Under the pieces are notes generated by a model that saw only the letters and a list, made by a program, of their open reading frames with translations, was not told the origin of the DNA and searched no databases. This document shows positions 53,011 to 61,812 of a stretch of DNA of 64,000 nucleotides, piece after piece. Each line of letters begins with the position of its first letter. The first letter of the stretch is position 1. Source of the DNA: Brevibacterium sp. 'Marine' (GTDB lineage: Bacteria; Actinomycetota; Actinomycetes; Actinomycetales; Brevibacteriaceae); NCBI RefSeq assembly GCF_012844365.1, contig NZ_CP051626.1, forward strand, positions 1,860,001 to 1,924,000. The letters are read 5' to 3'. The translations under genes and the position numbers were made by a program.

Positions 53011-56000
53011 ATGATCCTAACGCTGATCGCTCTGGCGGGACTGGTCGTGCTCACCCCGGTCCTCACTCGTTTCGCCGGCCGGGAGAGCGGCTGGCCGCTC
53101 GCCGCCGCCTACCTGGGCGTGGCTGCGCTGTTCACCCCCACTGCCGCCGAGGTGATGGCCGGGAACAATCCCGAGACGTCCTATCGGTGGATTCCCAGTC
53201 TCGGCGTCGACCTGGCTCTGCGAGCCGACGGCATCGGCGTCGTCTTCACCTATATCGCCCTGATCATCGGGGCAGTCGTGTTCATCTATTCGACCCGCTA
53301 CCTCAGCCCGGGCCGGAACACGAGCTTCTACTGGCTGATGGTGATCTTCACGTTCTCCATGGTCGCGCTCGTGCTCACCAACGATGTGCTCGTGCTGTTC
53401 GTGTGCTGGGAGCTGACGTCGCTGGCGTCCTTCTTCCTCATCGCCCGGTCCGGATCACCCGGACAGGCACCGGCCCTGCGGACGATGTTCTTCACCTTCA
53501 TCGGAGGCCTCAGCCTGCTGGTGGCCACCGGTGTGATCATCGCGGTGACCGGGACGACGAACCTCGCCGAGGCGATCAGCTCCCCGGTGTGGACGGGCCA
53601 GCCCGAGGTCACGACGCTGGTGGCTCTGCTCGTCGGCGTCGCCGCCATGACGAAGTCCGCGCAGTTCCCCTTCCACCCGTGGCTGCCCGATGCGATGGCC
53701 GCTGCCACCCCGGTCTCGGCCTATCTGCATGCCGCTGCCGTCGTCAAAGCCGGCATCTTCCTCATGCTGCGGTTCTCACCGACCTTCCACGCCACGCCGG
53801 CCTGGAACGTTCTGCTCGTGACGGCGGGACTTCTCACTGCGTGTCTGGGCGGCTGGTTCGCACTCAACCAACATGACGTGAAGAAGCTCATGGCCTATTC
53901 GACGGTGTCCCAGCTGGGCCTCATCACCGCCGTCATCGGCGTCGGCACCGAGGCGGCCATCGCTGCCGCCACTCTCCACGTCATCGCTCACGCTCTGTTC
54001 AAGTCCGGCCTGTTCATGATGGTCGGAGTCGTCGACCACCTCGCCGGCACCCGCGACCTCGCACGGATCCCGAAACTCATGCGGTCCGCTCCGGCGGCGT
54101 TCACGGTGATGATCATCGGCTGTGCGTCCATGGCTGGGATTCCGCCGCTGTTGGGCTTCGTGTCGAAGGAAGCCCTGCTCACGGCCCTGGGAGAGACGCC
54201 GGGCGGTCCCTGGGCCGGGTGGGTGGCTCTGCTCGTCGCGGTCGGTGCCTCCGTGCTCACCTTCGCCTATTGTGCGAAGACCGTCTGGGGCAGCTTCATC
54301 GACGGGCGCGAACCCGAGACGGGTGACATCCACCGCGGTTCTCCCGTCATGCTCATCGCGGCGGCCCTGCCGATCCTGGCCTCGTTTCCGCTGAGCTTCG
54401 TCCTCTTCCTCCTCGACACTCCGCTCGACCACGTGGTGCGCGCGGCTGTGCCGAACGCCACCGAACACGTCCATCTGGCGCTGTGGCACGGATTCAACAT
54501 CGAACTGCTCGCCTCTGGACTCATCATCGCCATCGGCGTCGTCCTCATCCTGCGTCGCTCACGCGTCTTCGTCTTCTTCCACAAGGCCACGCTGCCGTTC
54601 GACGGATCCGATGTCATCGACTCGCTGACGACGGGCCTCGAACGTCTGGGACACGGTCTTGCCGCCTTCGTCCGCCCGATGAACTCCGGACCCTATCTGG
54701 CGATGTCGTTGGGCGGGCTGAGCGTGCTCGCCATCGGCTCGATTCCCGTCGTCTTCGCCGACTTGCCGCCGCTGCAGCAGAATCTCAGCCGTCCGGTGGA
54801 CGTCATCCTGCTCGTCCTCATCACCGTGGCAGTCCTCGTCCTGTGCACCTCGCATTCGCGTCTGACGACCGTTGTGGCGCTGTCTGCCATCGGCATCCTC
54901 GCCACCGTGCAGATCCTGGCTCTCGGCGCCCCCGACGTCACCCTGACGCAGCTGCTCGTCGAAGCGATGACGATCATCGTCATCATGCTCGTGCTCCAGA
55001 AACTTCCCCGTTCGTTCTGGAAGTACCCGAAGCGCAAACAGACTCCGCGCCTTCTCTTTGCGGTCATCGTCGGTGCCAGCGCGGCCGGACTCACCCTGGT
55101 GCTCAACGGCCGGCGGGAACGTTCCGACCTCGGTCTGTACTATCTCGACAAGGCTCCGGAGATCAGCGGCGGAGACAACATCGTCAACACGATCCTCGTC
55201 GAATTCCGTGCCCTCGATACCCTTGGTGAGCTGACCGTCCTCGGCATGGCCGGAATCGCGATCGTCGCTGTGATGTCGACGGTCAAGGACAAGTTCATCG
55301 ACCCGCCGGCCGAGAACATCCCGGAACCGCCGCGGCCTCCGTGGGTGTCCATCCGCCCCAAGGGCACCACTGCGTACCGCGGCGTCCACGAGGCGTGGCC
55401 GAACGTCATCCCGCTGCAGCTGACGCTGAAGGTCCTCGGTCCGCTGCTGGCGGTGAGCTCACTGCTGATCTTCTGGCGTGGTCACAATTCCCCGGGCGGC
55501 GGATTCATCGCCGCGCTCGTCGGTTCAGCCGTCATCGGCTTGGCCTACCTGTCGACGCCGAAGGATCGTGCGATCGGTCCGCCGCGGGCACCCCTGTACC
55601 TCATCGGCTCCGGCGTGGCCACGGCAGTGGTCACCGGCATCATCGGTCTCCTGTTCGCCGGTTCGTTCCTCCACCCGATGCACGCCGAGTTCGCCGGTCA
55701 GCATTGGACGACGTCGATGCTCTTCGATGTCGGCGTCTACCTGGCGGTGCTCGGACTCATGCTGCTCTCGTTCAACCTCCTCGGCGTCTCGGACTCCGCG
55801 GCGACTCCGGCCGGTGACGATGTGCTCACCAACGGCATCATCCGACGCGACGTCGAACGCACCCGCGAACGTGCCGATGAGCTGCTCTACGGGGAGTTGA
55901 GCGGTCCGATGGAGGCGATCCGCGGGGAACGCCCCGAACGCAGCCGCCGCCGCGGCGCTGAGGATTCCGAGGAAGCGAAGGTGCGGGCGAACTCGACGCA

Positions 56001-56049
56001 TATCCTCCGCGGGGACTCACCGGCCGGCGGAGATGGGGAGGAAGCATGA
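53011..56049 (+). CDS. mrpA: Mrp Na+/H+ antiporter subunit A with fused MrpB domain
   Basis: A 1012-aa membrane protein with more than 20 helices. The N-terminal ~500 residues are NuoL-like (VLFVCWELTSLASFFLI, MTKSAQFPFHPWLPDAMAAATPVSAYLHAAAVVKAGIFL, VIAHALFKSGLFMMVG), with the key Glu, Lys and His of proton-pumping subunits. Residues ~560-760 form the MrpA C-terminal part (DVTLTQLLVEAMTIIVIMLVLQ). LKVLGPLLAVSSLLIFWRGHNSPGGGFIAALVGSAVIGL at ~815-850 is the MrpB signature, so A and B are one polypeptide. A charged tail follows. Its stop overlaps mrpC. The complex exports Na+ in exchange for H+. Confidence 0.94.
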   Translation: MILTLIALAGLVVLTPVLTRFAGRESGWPLAAAYLGVAALFTPTAAEVMAGNNPETSYRWIPSLGVDLALRADGIGVVFTYIALIIGAVVFIYSTRYLSPGRNTSFYWLMVIFTFSMVALVLTNDVLVLFVCWELTSLASFFLIARSGSPGQAPALRTMFFTFIGGLSLLVATGVIIAVTGTTNLAEAISSPVWTGQPEVTTLVALLVGVAAMTKSAQFPFHPWLPDAMAAATPVSAYLHAAAVVKAGIFLMLRFSPTFHATPAWNVLLVTAGLLTACLGGWFALNQHDVKKLMAYSTVSQLGLITAVIGVGTEAAIAAATLHVIAHALFKSGLFMMVGVVDHLAGTRDLARIPKLMRSAPAAFTVMIIGCASMAGIPPLLGFVSKEALLTALGETPGGPWAGWVALLVAVGASVLTFAYCAKTVWGSFIDGREPETGDIHRGSPVMLIAAALPILASFPLSFVLFLLDTPLDHVVRAAVPNATEHVHLALWHGFNIELLASGLIIAIGVVLILRRSRVFVFFHKATLPFDGSDVIDSLTTGLERLGHGLAAFVRPMNSGPYLAMSLGGLSVLAIGSIPVVFADLPPLQQNLSRPVDVILLVLITVAVLVLCTSHSRLTTVVALSAIGILATVQILALGAPDVTLTQLLVEAMTIIVIMLVLQKLPRSFWKYPKRKQTPRLLFAVIVGASAAGLTLVLNGRRERSDLGLYYLDKAPEISGGDNIVNTILVEFRALDTLGELTVLGMAGIAIVAVMSTVKDKFIDPPAENIPEPPRPPWVSIRPKGTTAYRGVHEAWPNVIPLQLTLKVLGPLLAVSSLLIFWRGHNSPGGGFIAALVGSAVIGLAYLSTPKDRAIGPPRAPLYLIGSGVATAVVTGIIGLLFAGSFLHPMHAEFAGQHWTTSMLFDVGVYLAVLGLMLLSFNLLGVSDSAATPAGDDVLTNGIIRRDVERTRERADELLYGELSGPMEAIRGERPERSRRRGAEDSEEAKVRANSTHILRGDSPAGGDGEEA

Positions 56050-56378
56050 TCCTGGCACTGACGATCGGCGTCCTCACCGCCGGAGGCGTCTACCTCATGA
56101 TGCAGCGCTCCATGGTTCGGGGAGTCTTCGGACTCACCCTCATCTCCCACGCCGCGAACTTCATCCTGCTCTCGGCGGGGGTCGGCGCCTGGAGAGGCGA
56201 ACCGCTGGCCGGGCGCGGTTCCCTTGCCAACGCGGCCGACCCGCTGCCTCAGGCATTCGTGCTCACCGCCATCGTCATCACCTTGGCAGTGACGATCTTC
56301 ATGCTCGCTCTGGCCGTGCTCGGCCATGACGACGACCAGAAACGCAACCCGGAGACGGGGGAGGAGCGCGACTCATGA
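56046..56378 (+). CDS. mrpC: Mrp Na+/H+ antiporter subunit C
   Basis: A 110-aa NuoK-like subunit with three helices. GGVYLMMQRSMVRGVFGLTLISHAANFILL and DPLPQAFVLTAIVITLAVTIFMLAL are MrpC signatures. The ATG overlaps the mrpA stop, and its own stop overlaps mrpD. Confidence 0.95.
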   Translation: MILALTIGVLTAGGVYLMMQRSMVRGVFGLTLISHAANFILLSAGVGAWRGEPLAGRGSLANAADPLPQAFVLTAIVITLAVTIFMLALAVLGHDDDQKRNPETGEERDS

Positions 56379-57892
56379 ACTCAGCCCTGCTCCTCCTGCT
56401 CGTCGCCGTCCCGCTCCTGGCCTCCGCCCTGAGCGTGCTCATCACCTCACGCACCTTCGACCGACTGCTCCTTCTCGCTGTTCCCGTGTTCGTCGGCGGC
56501 AGCGGAATCGGACTCCTCGGGCTGCACGGTTCGACCCCGGTGATCGCCCATTCCGTCGGCGACTACGTGCCCGGTCTGGCGATCGTGTTCGTCTCGGACA
56601 CGTTCACCGCACTGATGCTGGTGCTCACCTCGCTCGTCGCGTTCGTCAGCAGCCTGTTCCTCATCTCCACCGGAGAGGATCAGTACCGGTTCGTTCCGGC
56701 GCTCATCATGATGATGCTCACCGGAGTCTATGGTGCGCTGCTGACCGGTGATCTGTTCAACCTCTTCGTCTTCGTCGAAGTGATGATGCTGCCCGCATAC
56801 GCGCTCATCGCCGTCACCGGCACCTGGCGCAGGCTCGGCATCGGACGACTCTACGTGATGGTCAACTTGCTGACCTCGACGATGCTGCTCATCGGCGTCG
56901 GATTCGTCTACGGCGCCACCGGCACGGTCAACCTCGCCGTTCTGGCAGGTCAGGGACAGCCGACCGGCCAGGCCGGGATCGCGCTGGGCGTGGTGCTGCT
57001 GTCGCTGTTCATCAAGGCCGGCGGCGCGCCCTTCCACGGCTGGCTCGTCCGCAGCTATCCGAACACCTCGGCGGGCATGATGTCGCTGTTCTCCGGGCTG
57101 CATTCGAAGGTCGGGCTCTACGCGATCTACCGCATCTACACCACTGTCTACGGAGACCCCGCACCATGGGCGACGGTCCTGCTCATCGTCGCGGTGGCGA
57201 GCATCCTCATCGGTGCGGTCTCCGGCTTCGGACAGGTGCGGGTGCGTAATGTGCTCGGATTCCAGATGACTGCCGGCGTCGGCCACATCCTCGTCGGCGT
57301 CACTCTGCTGACCTCGGCAGCCCTCGGCGCCGGTGCGTTCTACATGATGCACCATATGATCACGATGGCCGGCCTGCTGCTCATCATGGGCGCGGTCGAA
57401 CAGATCTACGGCACCGGATCCTTCCGCAAGCTGTCCGGGCTCGCCTCCCGCGAGCGATGGGCGACGATCCTCATGATCCTCGGACTCTTCTCCCTGGTCG
57501 GTCTTCCGCCGACCTCGGGGCTGTGGGGCAAGGTCGGACTCATCCGGGCCTCCACGGACACCGGCGGCGGCTTCGGATGGGTCCTGGTCTCAGCCATCGT
57601 CGCGGGCGCAGTGATCAGCCTGTTGGCGCTTCAGCGCACCTGGCGCAACACCTTCTGGGGACCGCCGATGCAGACGTACCGTCCGGACTCGGCAGAGACC
57701 GGGCGTGCCCCGGCCGAACCGATCATGCGCAGCGTGCGCATCCCCGCCCGTCTGCTGGTGCCGGCGACGATCATGATCGGTCTCTCCGTTGCGCTCTTCT
57801 GCTTCCCGGAGCCCCTGCTCGACCTCACACACCGGGGAGCCGAGGGGCTGCTCGATCACAGCGACTACATCGAGGCGGTGATGGCACCGTGA
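56375..57892 (+). CDS. mrpD: Mrp Na+/H+ antiporter subunit D
   Basis: A 505-aa NuoN/M-like subunit with about 14 helices. LFNLFVFVEVMMLPAYALIAVTG holds the conserved Glu of helix 5. FIKAGGAPFHGWLVRSYPNTSAGMMSLFSGLHSKVGLYAIYR carries the Lys, and HHMITMAGLLLIMGAVEQ the helix 8 charge. It forms one of the two antiporter-like channels with MrpA. It overlaps mrpC by four bases and mrpE by one. Confidence 0.95.
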   Translation: MNSALLLLLVAVPLLASALSVLITSRTFDRLLLLAVPVFVGGSGIGLLGLHGSTPVIAHSVGDYVPGLAIVFVSDTFTALMLVLTSLVAFVSSLFLISTGEDQYRFVPALIMMMLTGVYGALLTGDLFNLFVFVEVMMLPAYALIAVTGTWRRLGIGRLYVMVNLLTSTMLLIGVGFVYGATGTVNLAVLAGQGQPTGQAGIALGVVLLSLFIKAGGAPFHGWLVRSYPNTSAGMMSLFSGLHSKVGLYAIYRIYTTVYGDPAPWATVLLIVAVASILIGAVSGFGQVRVRNVLGFQMTAGVGHILVGVTLLTSAALGAGAFYMMHHMITMAGLLLIMGAVEQIYGTGSFRKLSGLASRERWATILMILGLFSLVGLPPTSGLWGKVGLIRASTDTGGGFGWVLVSAIVAGAVISLLALQRTWRNTFWGPPMQTYRPDSAETGRAPAEPIMRSVRIPARLLVPATIMIGLSVALFCFPEPLLDLTHRGAEGLLDHSDYIEAVMAP

Positions 57893-58266
57893 TGCGTCTC
57901 ATCCACGGCATCTCCTACGTCGGCTTCATCGTCCGTGCGATCATCACGGGGTCGGCGACCGTCATCGCCCGACTCTTCCGCAGCGACTACGCCGAGCCGA
58001 TGATCGTCGAACTGCCGATGCGCTGCGCCACCGACCTCGAAGTCACTGTCTTCGCGTCGTCGATCACCATCACACCCGGCACTCTGGTCGCAGCGATCGC
58101 CGCCGGCACGTCGACGACCCCGCCGGTGGTCTTCGTCCACGCCCTGTTCGAAGAGTCGGAGGCATCCGCTCTCGACGGACTCATCGATATGGAGTCGCGT
58201 CTGCTGTCCATGACCCGTGGACGCGCGCCGGGACCACACACGGATCTGCAGGGAGGACATCCATGA
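57892..58266 (+). CDS. mrpE: Mrp Na+/H+ antiporter subunit E
   Basis: A 124-aa subunit. GISYVGFIVRAIITGSATVIARLF is the membrane part, and EPMIVELPMRCATDLEVTVFASSITITPGTL is the MrpE signature; the rest is cytosolic. The ATG shares one base with the mrpD stop (TGATG). The frame is open upstream inside mrpD but is not used. Confidence 0.92.
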   Translation: MRLIHGISYVGFIVRAIITGSATVIARLFRSDYAEPMIVELPMRCATDLEVTVFASSITITPGTLVAAIAAGTSTTPPVVFVHALFEESEASALDGLIDMESRLLSMTRGRAPGPHTDLQGGHP

Positions 58267-58523
58267 TCGTCATCGCGGGCATCTGCTCGGTCATCCTCGC
58301 CGTCGCTATCATCATCGGCCTCATCCGGGTGCTCACGGCCCGCGATCAGGGCTCACGTGCGGTGGTCTCGGACCTCATCTACTTCTCGGCCATCGCGATC
58401 GTCACGATGCTCGGCATCATGGTGTCCTCGTCGATCGTCCTCGACGTGGTCTTCCTGTCCTCCATGGTGGGGATCCTTGCCACGATCGCACTGTCGCGCA
58501 TCCTCACGAGGGGGCACCGCTGA
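58263..58523 (+). CDS. mrpF: Mrp Na+/H+ antiporter subunit F
   Basis: An 86-aa subunit with three helices: MIVIAGICSVILAVAIIIGLIRVLTA, DLIYFSAIAIVTMLGIM and LDVVFLSSMVGILATIALSR. The central conserved Asp sits in helix 2. Four-base overlap with mrpE and one-base overlap with mrpG. Confidence 0.93.
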   Translation: MIVIAGICSVILAVAIIIGLIRVLTARDQGSRAVVSDLIYFSAIAIVTMLGIMVSSSIVLDVVFLSSMVGILATIALSRILTRGHR

Positions 58524-58912
58524 TGAACGAAGCACTGGCCACGACCCTCGTCGGGATCTTCGGCATCACCGGATCCCTGCTGCTGCTCGGCTCCTCGCTG
58601 GCGATGTTCCGGGTGCGCGACGCCCTGTCGCGGATCAACGTGTTCTCTCCTGCCACGGGTCTCGGTATGCCCTTCATCGTCGTTGCGGCCTTCATCTTCG
58701 ACCTCTATTCGTCCGGGTTCTCCTGGTTCTCGCTGATCATGGCCGTCATCGCGGTGCTGTGCCTGATCATCGTGTCCTCGGTCGCGAGCAACACGTTGGC
58801 CAGGTCGACGGTGCTGTCGGGACAGCCTGTGTTCCGCAAGACCTCGCCCAATCGGCTGGCAGCACCGCCAGAAGGGGTTGTCGACATCGACCCCGAGGCG
58901 AAGGACTCCTGA
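58523..58912 (+). CDS. mrpG: Mrp Na+/H+ antiporter subunit G
   Basis: A 129-aa subunit with three helices. GIFGITGSLLLLGSSLAMFRVRDALSRINVFSPATGLGMPFIVVA is the MrpG signature (FRxxDxxxRxH-type loop, here with Asn in place of His). The C-terminal ~40 residues are polar. It is the last gene of the operon. No clear terminator follows; a tandem repeat lies right after the stop. Confidence 0.93.
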   Translation: MNEALATTLVGIFGITGSLLLLGSSLAMFRVRDALSRINVFSPATGLGMPFIVVAAFIFDLYSSGFSWFSLIMAVIAVLCLIIVSSVASNTLARSTVLSGQPVFRKTSPNRLAAPPEGVVDIDPEAKDS

Positions 58913-58921
58913 TCCGACTCA

Positions 58922-58956
58922 ATCAGTTGGGTCTGCCGGATCAGTTGGGTCTGCCG
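58922..58956. repeat. 17-bp tandem direct repeat between mrpG and alkB
   Basis: ATCAGTTGGGTCTGCCG occurs at 58922-58938 and 58940-58956 (18-bp period) in the 63-bp convergent gap. There is no inverted symmetry, so it is not an obvious terminator. Confidence 0.8.
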
Positions 58957-58975
58957 AGCGACCGAACGCGTGGGC

Positions 58976-59698
58976 TCAGTCCCGTCCGGTCGTGCGCATC
59001 GTGATGTTGATCCTGCCCCCGCCGAGGTGGTCCAGCCCTCCCGCGTCCGGTGCGGTTCTCGGCTGGATCGACCTGACCCCGTGGTAGGCGAAGCGAGCAG
59101 GGCCGCCGAAGACGAAGGCGTCACCCGAGGCCAAGCGCAGATCCTCGAAGGGACGATTGCGGGTCTCCGTGTTCCCGAACCGGAAGAGGCATGTATCGCC
59201 CAATGACAGGGAGACGACCGGCGCAGGGTCGAATTCGTCCTTGTCCTGATGCATGCCCATCTTCGCGTGCTCGTCGTAGTAGTTCACGAGAGCTACATCC
59301 GGGTGGTAGTCGGCAGGGTCGAAGCCCCACGCGGCGGCCGTTCCTGCAGCGAATTCCCCGGAGTCCTCGACGACCGTGACCGCCGTCTGCAGAACCTGAC
59401 GGCCCAGGCGGGTCATCCAATCGGGGAACGGCAGCACCACCTTGTCGTTGACGTCGACGGCGCGGCGGTCGTAGCGCCCGGGCTGCCAATGCCAGCCCAG
59501 CCCGATCGTCGTGACACTCATCGGATGCCCTGCAATCGTCGTCGCGTGGGGAGGAACCGGACCGGACTGCCATTCGGCGTAGCGGGCGATGATCCACTGC
59601 TGTGCCTCGGCGGTGAGGAAGCCCGGAACCCAGACCGCACCGGGTGCGACGACTGCCGGTCGGCGGTCGAAAGCCTCATCGGCGAAGAGCGAATCCAT
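58976..59698 (-). CDS. alkB: AlkB-type 2-oxoglutarate/Fe(II) dioxygenase (alkylation repair)
   Basis: A 240-aa enzyme that removes methyl groups from damaged bases by oxidation. Fe ligands are in MGMHQDKDEFDP (HxD, about residue 157-159) and the distal His in FAYHGVRSI. The 2-oxoglutarate Arg is in GRINITMRTTGRD, the canonical RxNxTxR. The nucleotide-recognition lid (TTIGLGWHWQPGRYDRRA) is at ~65-80. It lies 83 bp downstream of a flavoprotein gene on the same strand and may be in its transcript. Confidence 0.93.
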   Translation of the reverse strand: MDSLFADEAFDRRPAVVAPGAVWVPGFLTAEAQQWIIARYAEWQSGPVPPHATTIAGHPMSVTTIGLGWHWQPGRYDRRAVDVNDKVVLPFPDWMTRLGRQVLQTAVTVVEDSGEFAAGTAAAWGFDPADYHPDVALVNYYDEHAKMGMHQDKDEFDPAPVVSLSLGDTCLFRFGNTETRNRPFEDLRLASGDAFVFGGPARFAYHGVRSIQPRTAPDAGGLDHLGGGRINITMRTTGRD

Positions 59699-59781
59699 GT
59701 CTACCAGGATGCCAGAGCGGGATCGAGAATGATCGCGAGACCCGAGGAGACACGATCGGCGAGTCCCCGAGCCCTTCGGAC

Positions 59782-60993
59782 TCAGAGTTCGCCGACCGGC
59801 ACCTGTTCGTCGGCCAGCCGATCGGCGCTGACTTCCTTGCCGATGAGCGCGCGCAGCTCGTCGCCGTAGTCCCAGACATTGACGTTCATGGCCGCGGTGA
59901 CCGTGCCGTCGCGATGCCAGAAGACGATGAATTCGCCGCTGGACTCGTCACCGCGGATGATGACGTCGTCCGCGGGGTCTCCGCGTCCGACGTATTCCAT
60001 TCCGAGGTCGAACTGGTCGGTGTAGAAGTACGGCTGCCAGTCGTAGGACTTTGTCCCGCCGCTGATCGTCGAGGCCGCTACCTCGGCCTGGCGGACCGCG
60101 TTGTCCCAGTGTTCGACGCGCAGACGTTCACCGCGCAGAACGTTCTGTGCATTCGCGATATCGCCGATGGCGAGGATACTGCCGTCGGAGGTGCGCATCT
60201 GTTCGTCGACGATGACGCCGTTGTCGGTGGCCAATCCCGCCGAGGAGGCGAGATCGATGGCAGGATCGGCACCGATTCCGACGACGACGAGATCGGCGGC
60301 AACACTCCCGGCGGTCGTCTCGACGCCCTCGACCGCGGAGTCACCGGTGAACGCGGTCGTCTCCGCGTTCTTGACGAAATTCACTCCGTTCTTTCGGTGC
60401 AGGTCCTCGAAGTGCTCGCCGAGGACCGGGCCGAGGACGGACGAGAGTGGGGGAGCGTCGGTATGGAGGATCACCGTGACATCGCAGCCGTGGGACTTCG
60501 CCGCCGCCGCGACCTCGAGGCCGATCCAACCGCCGCCGATGACAGCGACCTTCTTGCCGTCGCCGAACTGGGAACGGATGGCCACGGCATCTCCGGCATC
60601 GCGGAGAGTGTGGACATTGCCCAGCTGAGCACCGGGAACATCGAGTGTGCGGGGCACCGATCCGGTTGCGAGGATCGCCTGACCATACGCCAGTTCCCGT
60701 CCGTCATCGAGGGTGACCGACTGAGCGTCTGTGTCGATGGAGGCCACCGAGGCGCCGAAGAACGTCGAGACATCGTGAGCGGAGTACCAGTCTTCGCCGC
60801 GGAGTGCCGAATCGGCAGGATCCGACCCTTCGAGCATCACCTTCTTCGACAGGTCCGGCCGATAGTACGGCGCCGCAGGATCGGCGCCGACGAGCGCGAT
60901 CTGCGCCGTGTAGCCGGCGTCGCGCAGGGATTCGACCACGGTGCCTCCTGCGAGGCCTGCGCCGATGACGACTGTTCCGAATTCGTCTGCCAT
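59782..60993 (-). CDS. FAD-dependent NAD(P)H:ferredoxin reductase-like protein
   Basis: A 403-aa flavoprotein of the BphA4/rubredoxin reductase type. The FAD motif is VVIGAGLAGGTVVESL (residues 7-22), the NAD motif VIGGGWIGLEVAAAA (about 150), the second FAD site ILAIGDIANAQN (about 290), and a C-terminal reductase domain begins at SYDWQPYFYTDQFDLGMEYVG. It passes electrons from NAD(P)H to a small iron-sulfur protein, but none is encoded near. The ATG at 60993 is chosen because AAAGGA precedes it; the frame is open 21 codons upstream. Confidence 0.9.
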   Translation of the reverse strand: MADEFGTVVIGAGLAGGTVVESLRDAGYTAQIALVGADPAAPYYRPDLSKKVMLEGSDPADSALRGEDWYSAHDVSTFFGASVASIDTDAQSVTLDDGRELAYGQAILATGSVPRTLDVPGAQLGNVHTLRDAGDAVAIRSQFGDGKKVAVIGGGWIGLEVAAAAKSHGCDVTVILHTDAPPLSSVLGPVLGEHFEDLHRKNGVNFVKNAETTAFTGDSAVEGVETTAGSVAADLVVVGIGADPAIDLASSAGLATDNGVIVDEQMRTSDGSILAIGDIANAQNVLRGERLRVEHWDNAVRQAEVAASTISGGTKSYDWQPYFYTDQFDLGMEYVGRGDPADDVIIRGDESSGEFIVFWHRDGTVTAAMNVNVWDYGDELRALIGKEVSADRLADEQVPVGEL

Positions 60994-61113
60994 TGTCGGT
61001 CCTTTCGTAGAGGGGACTCTCTGTCGACTGTACTCGCAGAGTTCACCAGGCTCCACCGGATCCGCTCCAGGTGACAGCTGTGCCGATCGAGAGATGACCG
61101 CGGTCGCGCGTTT

Positions 61114-61143
61114 TTGGTCTGCAGCCGGGTGCAGGCGTAAGCT
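61114..61143 (+). promoter_or_regulatory. Promoter of tRNA-Ala
   Basis: TTGGTC (61114-61119), an 18-bp spacer and TAAGCT (61138-61143), 11 bp before the tRNA. Confidence 0.6.
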
Positions 61144-61154
61144 GACAATGGTCA

Positions 61155-61227
61155 GGGGCTATAGCTCAGTTGGTAGAGCGTCTCGTTCGCAATGAGAAGG
61201 TCAGGGGTTCGATTCCCCTTAGCTCCA
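61155..61227 (+). tRNA. tRNA-Ala (anticodon CGC)
   Basis: The acceptor GGGGCTA pairs with TAGCTCC (one G-T). The D arm is GCTCAGTTGGTAGAGC. The anticodon arm TCTCG-TTCGCAA-TGAGA gives CGC. The T arm is AGGGGTTCGATTCCCCT. The discriminator is A at 61227; CCA is not encoded. Confidence 0.95.
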
Positions 61228-61344
61228 CACATCGCTCGGGTGCCTCGTCGGACGCCGAATCCGGCGTTGAGGTTCTCATGCCATCGGGACCAGGCTCTGC
61301 GGCACGAGACGCGTCGAAGTGAGCAGAGTGAGGACGGACGTGGA

Positions 61345-61701
61345 ATGAAGACGAAGACGGCGATCATGACCGGCATCCTCGGCCTTGCCGGCGTTGCCCA
61401 CTTCTCCCGGCCCGATCTCTTCGACTCCATCGTGCCGCCTCGTTTGGGCAACCCGCGATTCTGGACCTACGCCAGCGGCATCGCTGAGCTCGGCTGTGCA
61501 GGACTGTTGGCCAACACGGCCACCCGGCGCCTCGGCGGTGCCGCATCTGCCGCGCTCATGGTCGGCGTCTTCCCCGCCAATATCTACACAGTGGTCAGAC
61601 ACTGGGACAACCCGAAGGGCCGAGCAATCGCCTGTGCGAGGCTGCCGCTGCAGATCCCGCTGGTGTGGGCTGCGGCCGCGATTGCCGCTGACACCGACTG
61701 A
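61345..61701 (+). CDS. DoxX-like small membrane protein
   Basis: A 118-aa protein with four hydrophobic stretches. TGILGLAGVAHFSRPDLFDSIVPPRLGNPRFWTYASGIAELGCAGLL resembles the DoxX/DoxD-like family, with ASAALMVGVFPANIYTV in the third helix. Role unknown; relatives are often called DoxX or DUF-type membrane proteins. The ATG at 61345 has GAGG and TGGA upstream; the frame is open upstream through tRNA-Ala, which is not coding. Confidence 0.7.
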   Translation: MKTKTAIMTGILGLAGVAHFSRPDLFDSIVPPRLGNPRFWTYASGIAELGCAGLLANTATRRLGGAASAALMVGVFPANIYTVVRHWDNPKGRAIACARLPLQIPLVWAAAAIAADTD

Positions 61702-61777
61702 ATCCTCTGCAGCCGCTCCCTGCGTGCCGGACCACGTCGTAGCGCGAACCCGTACCGGCCGGGCTTCGGGTCATCTG

Positions 61778-61806
61778 TTGCAGGCCCTCACCAACCGTGA
61801 CATATT
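61778..61806 (+). promoter_or_regulatory. Promoter of the beta-glucosidase gene, leaderless
   Basis: TTGCAG (61778-61783), a 17-bp spacer and CATATT (61801-61806). The ATG follows after six bases, with no Shine-Dalgarno, so the mRNA should start at or beside the ATG. Confidence 0.65.
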
Positions 61807-61812
61807 CGATTC

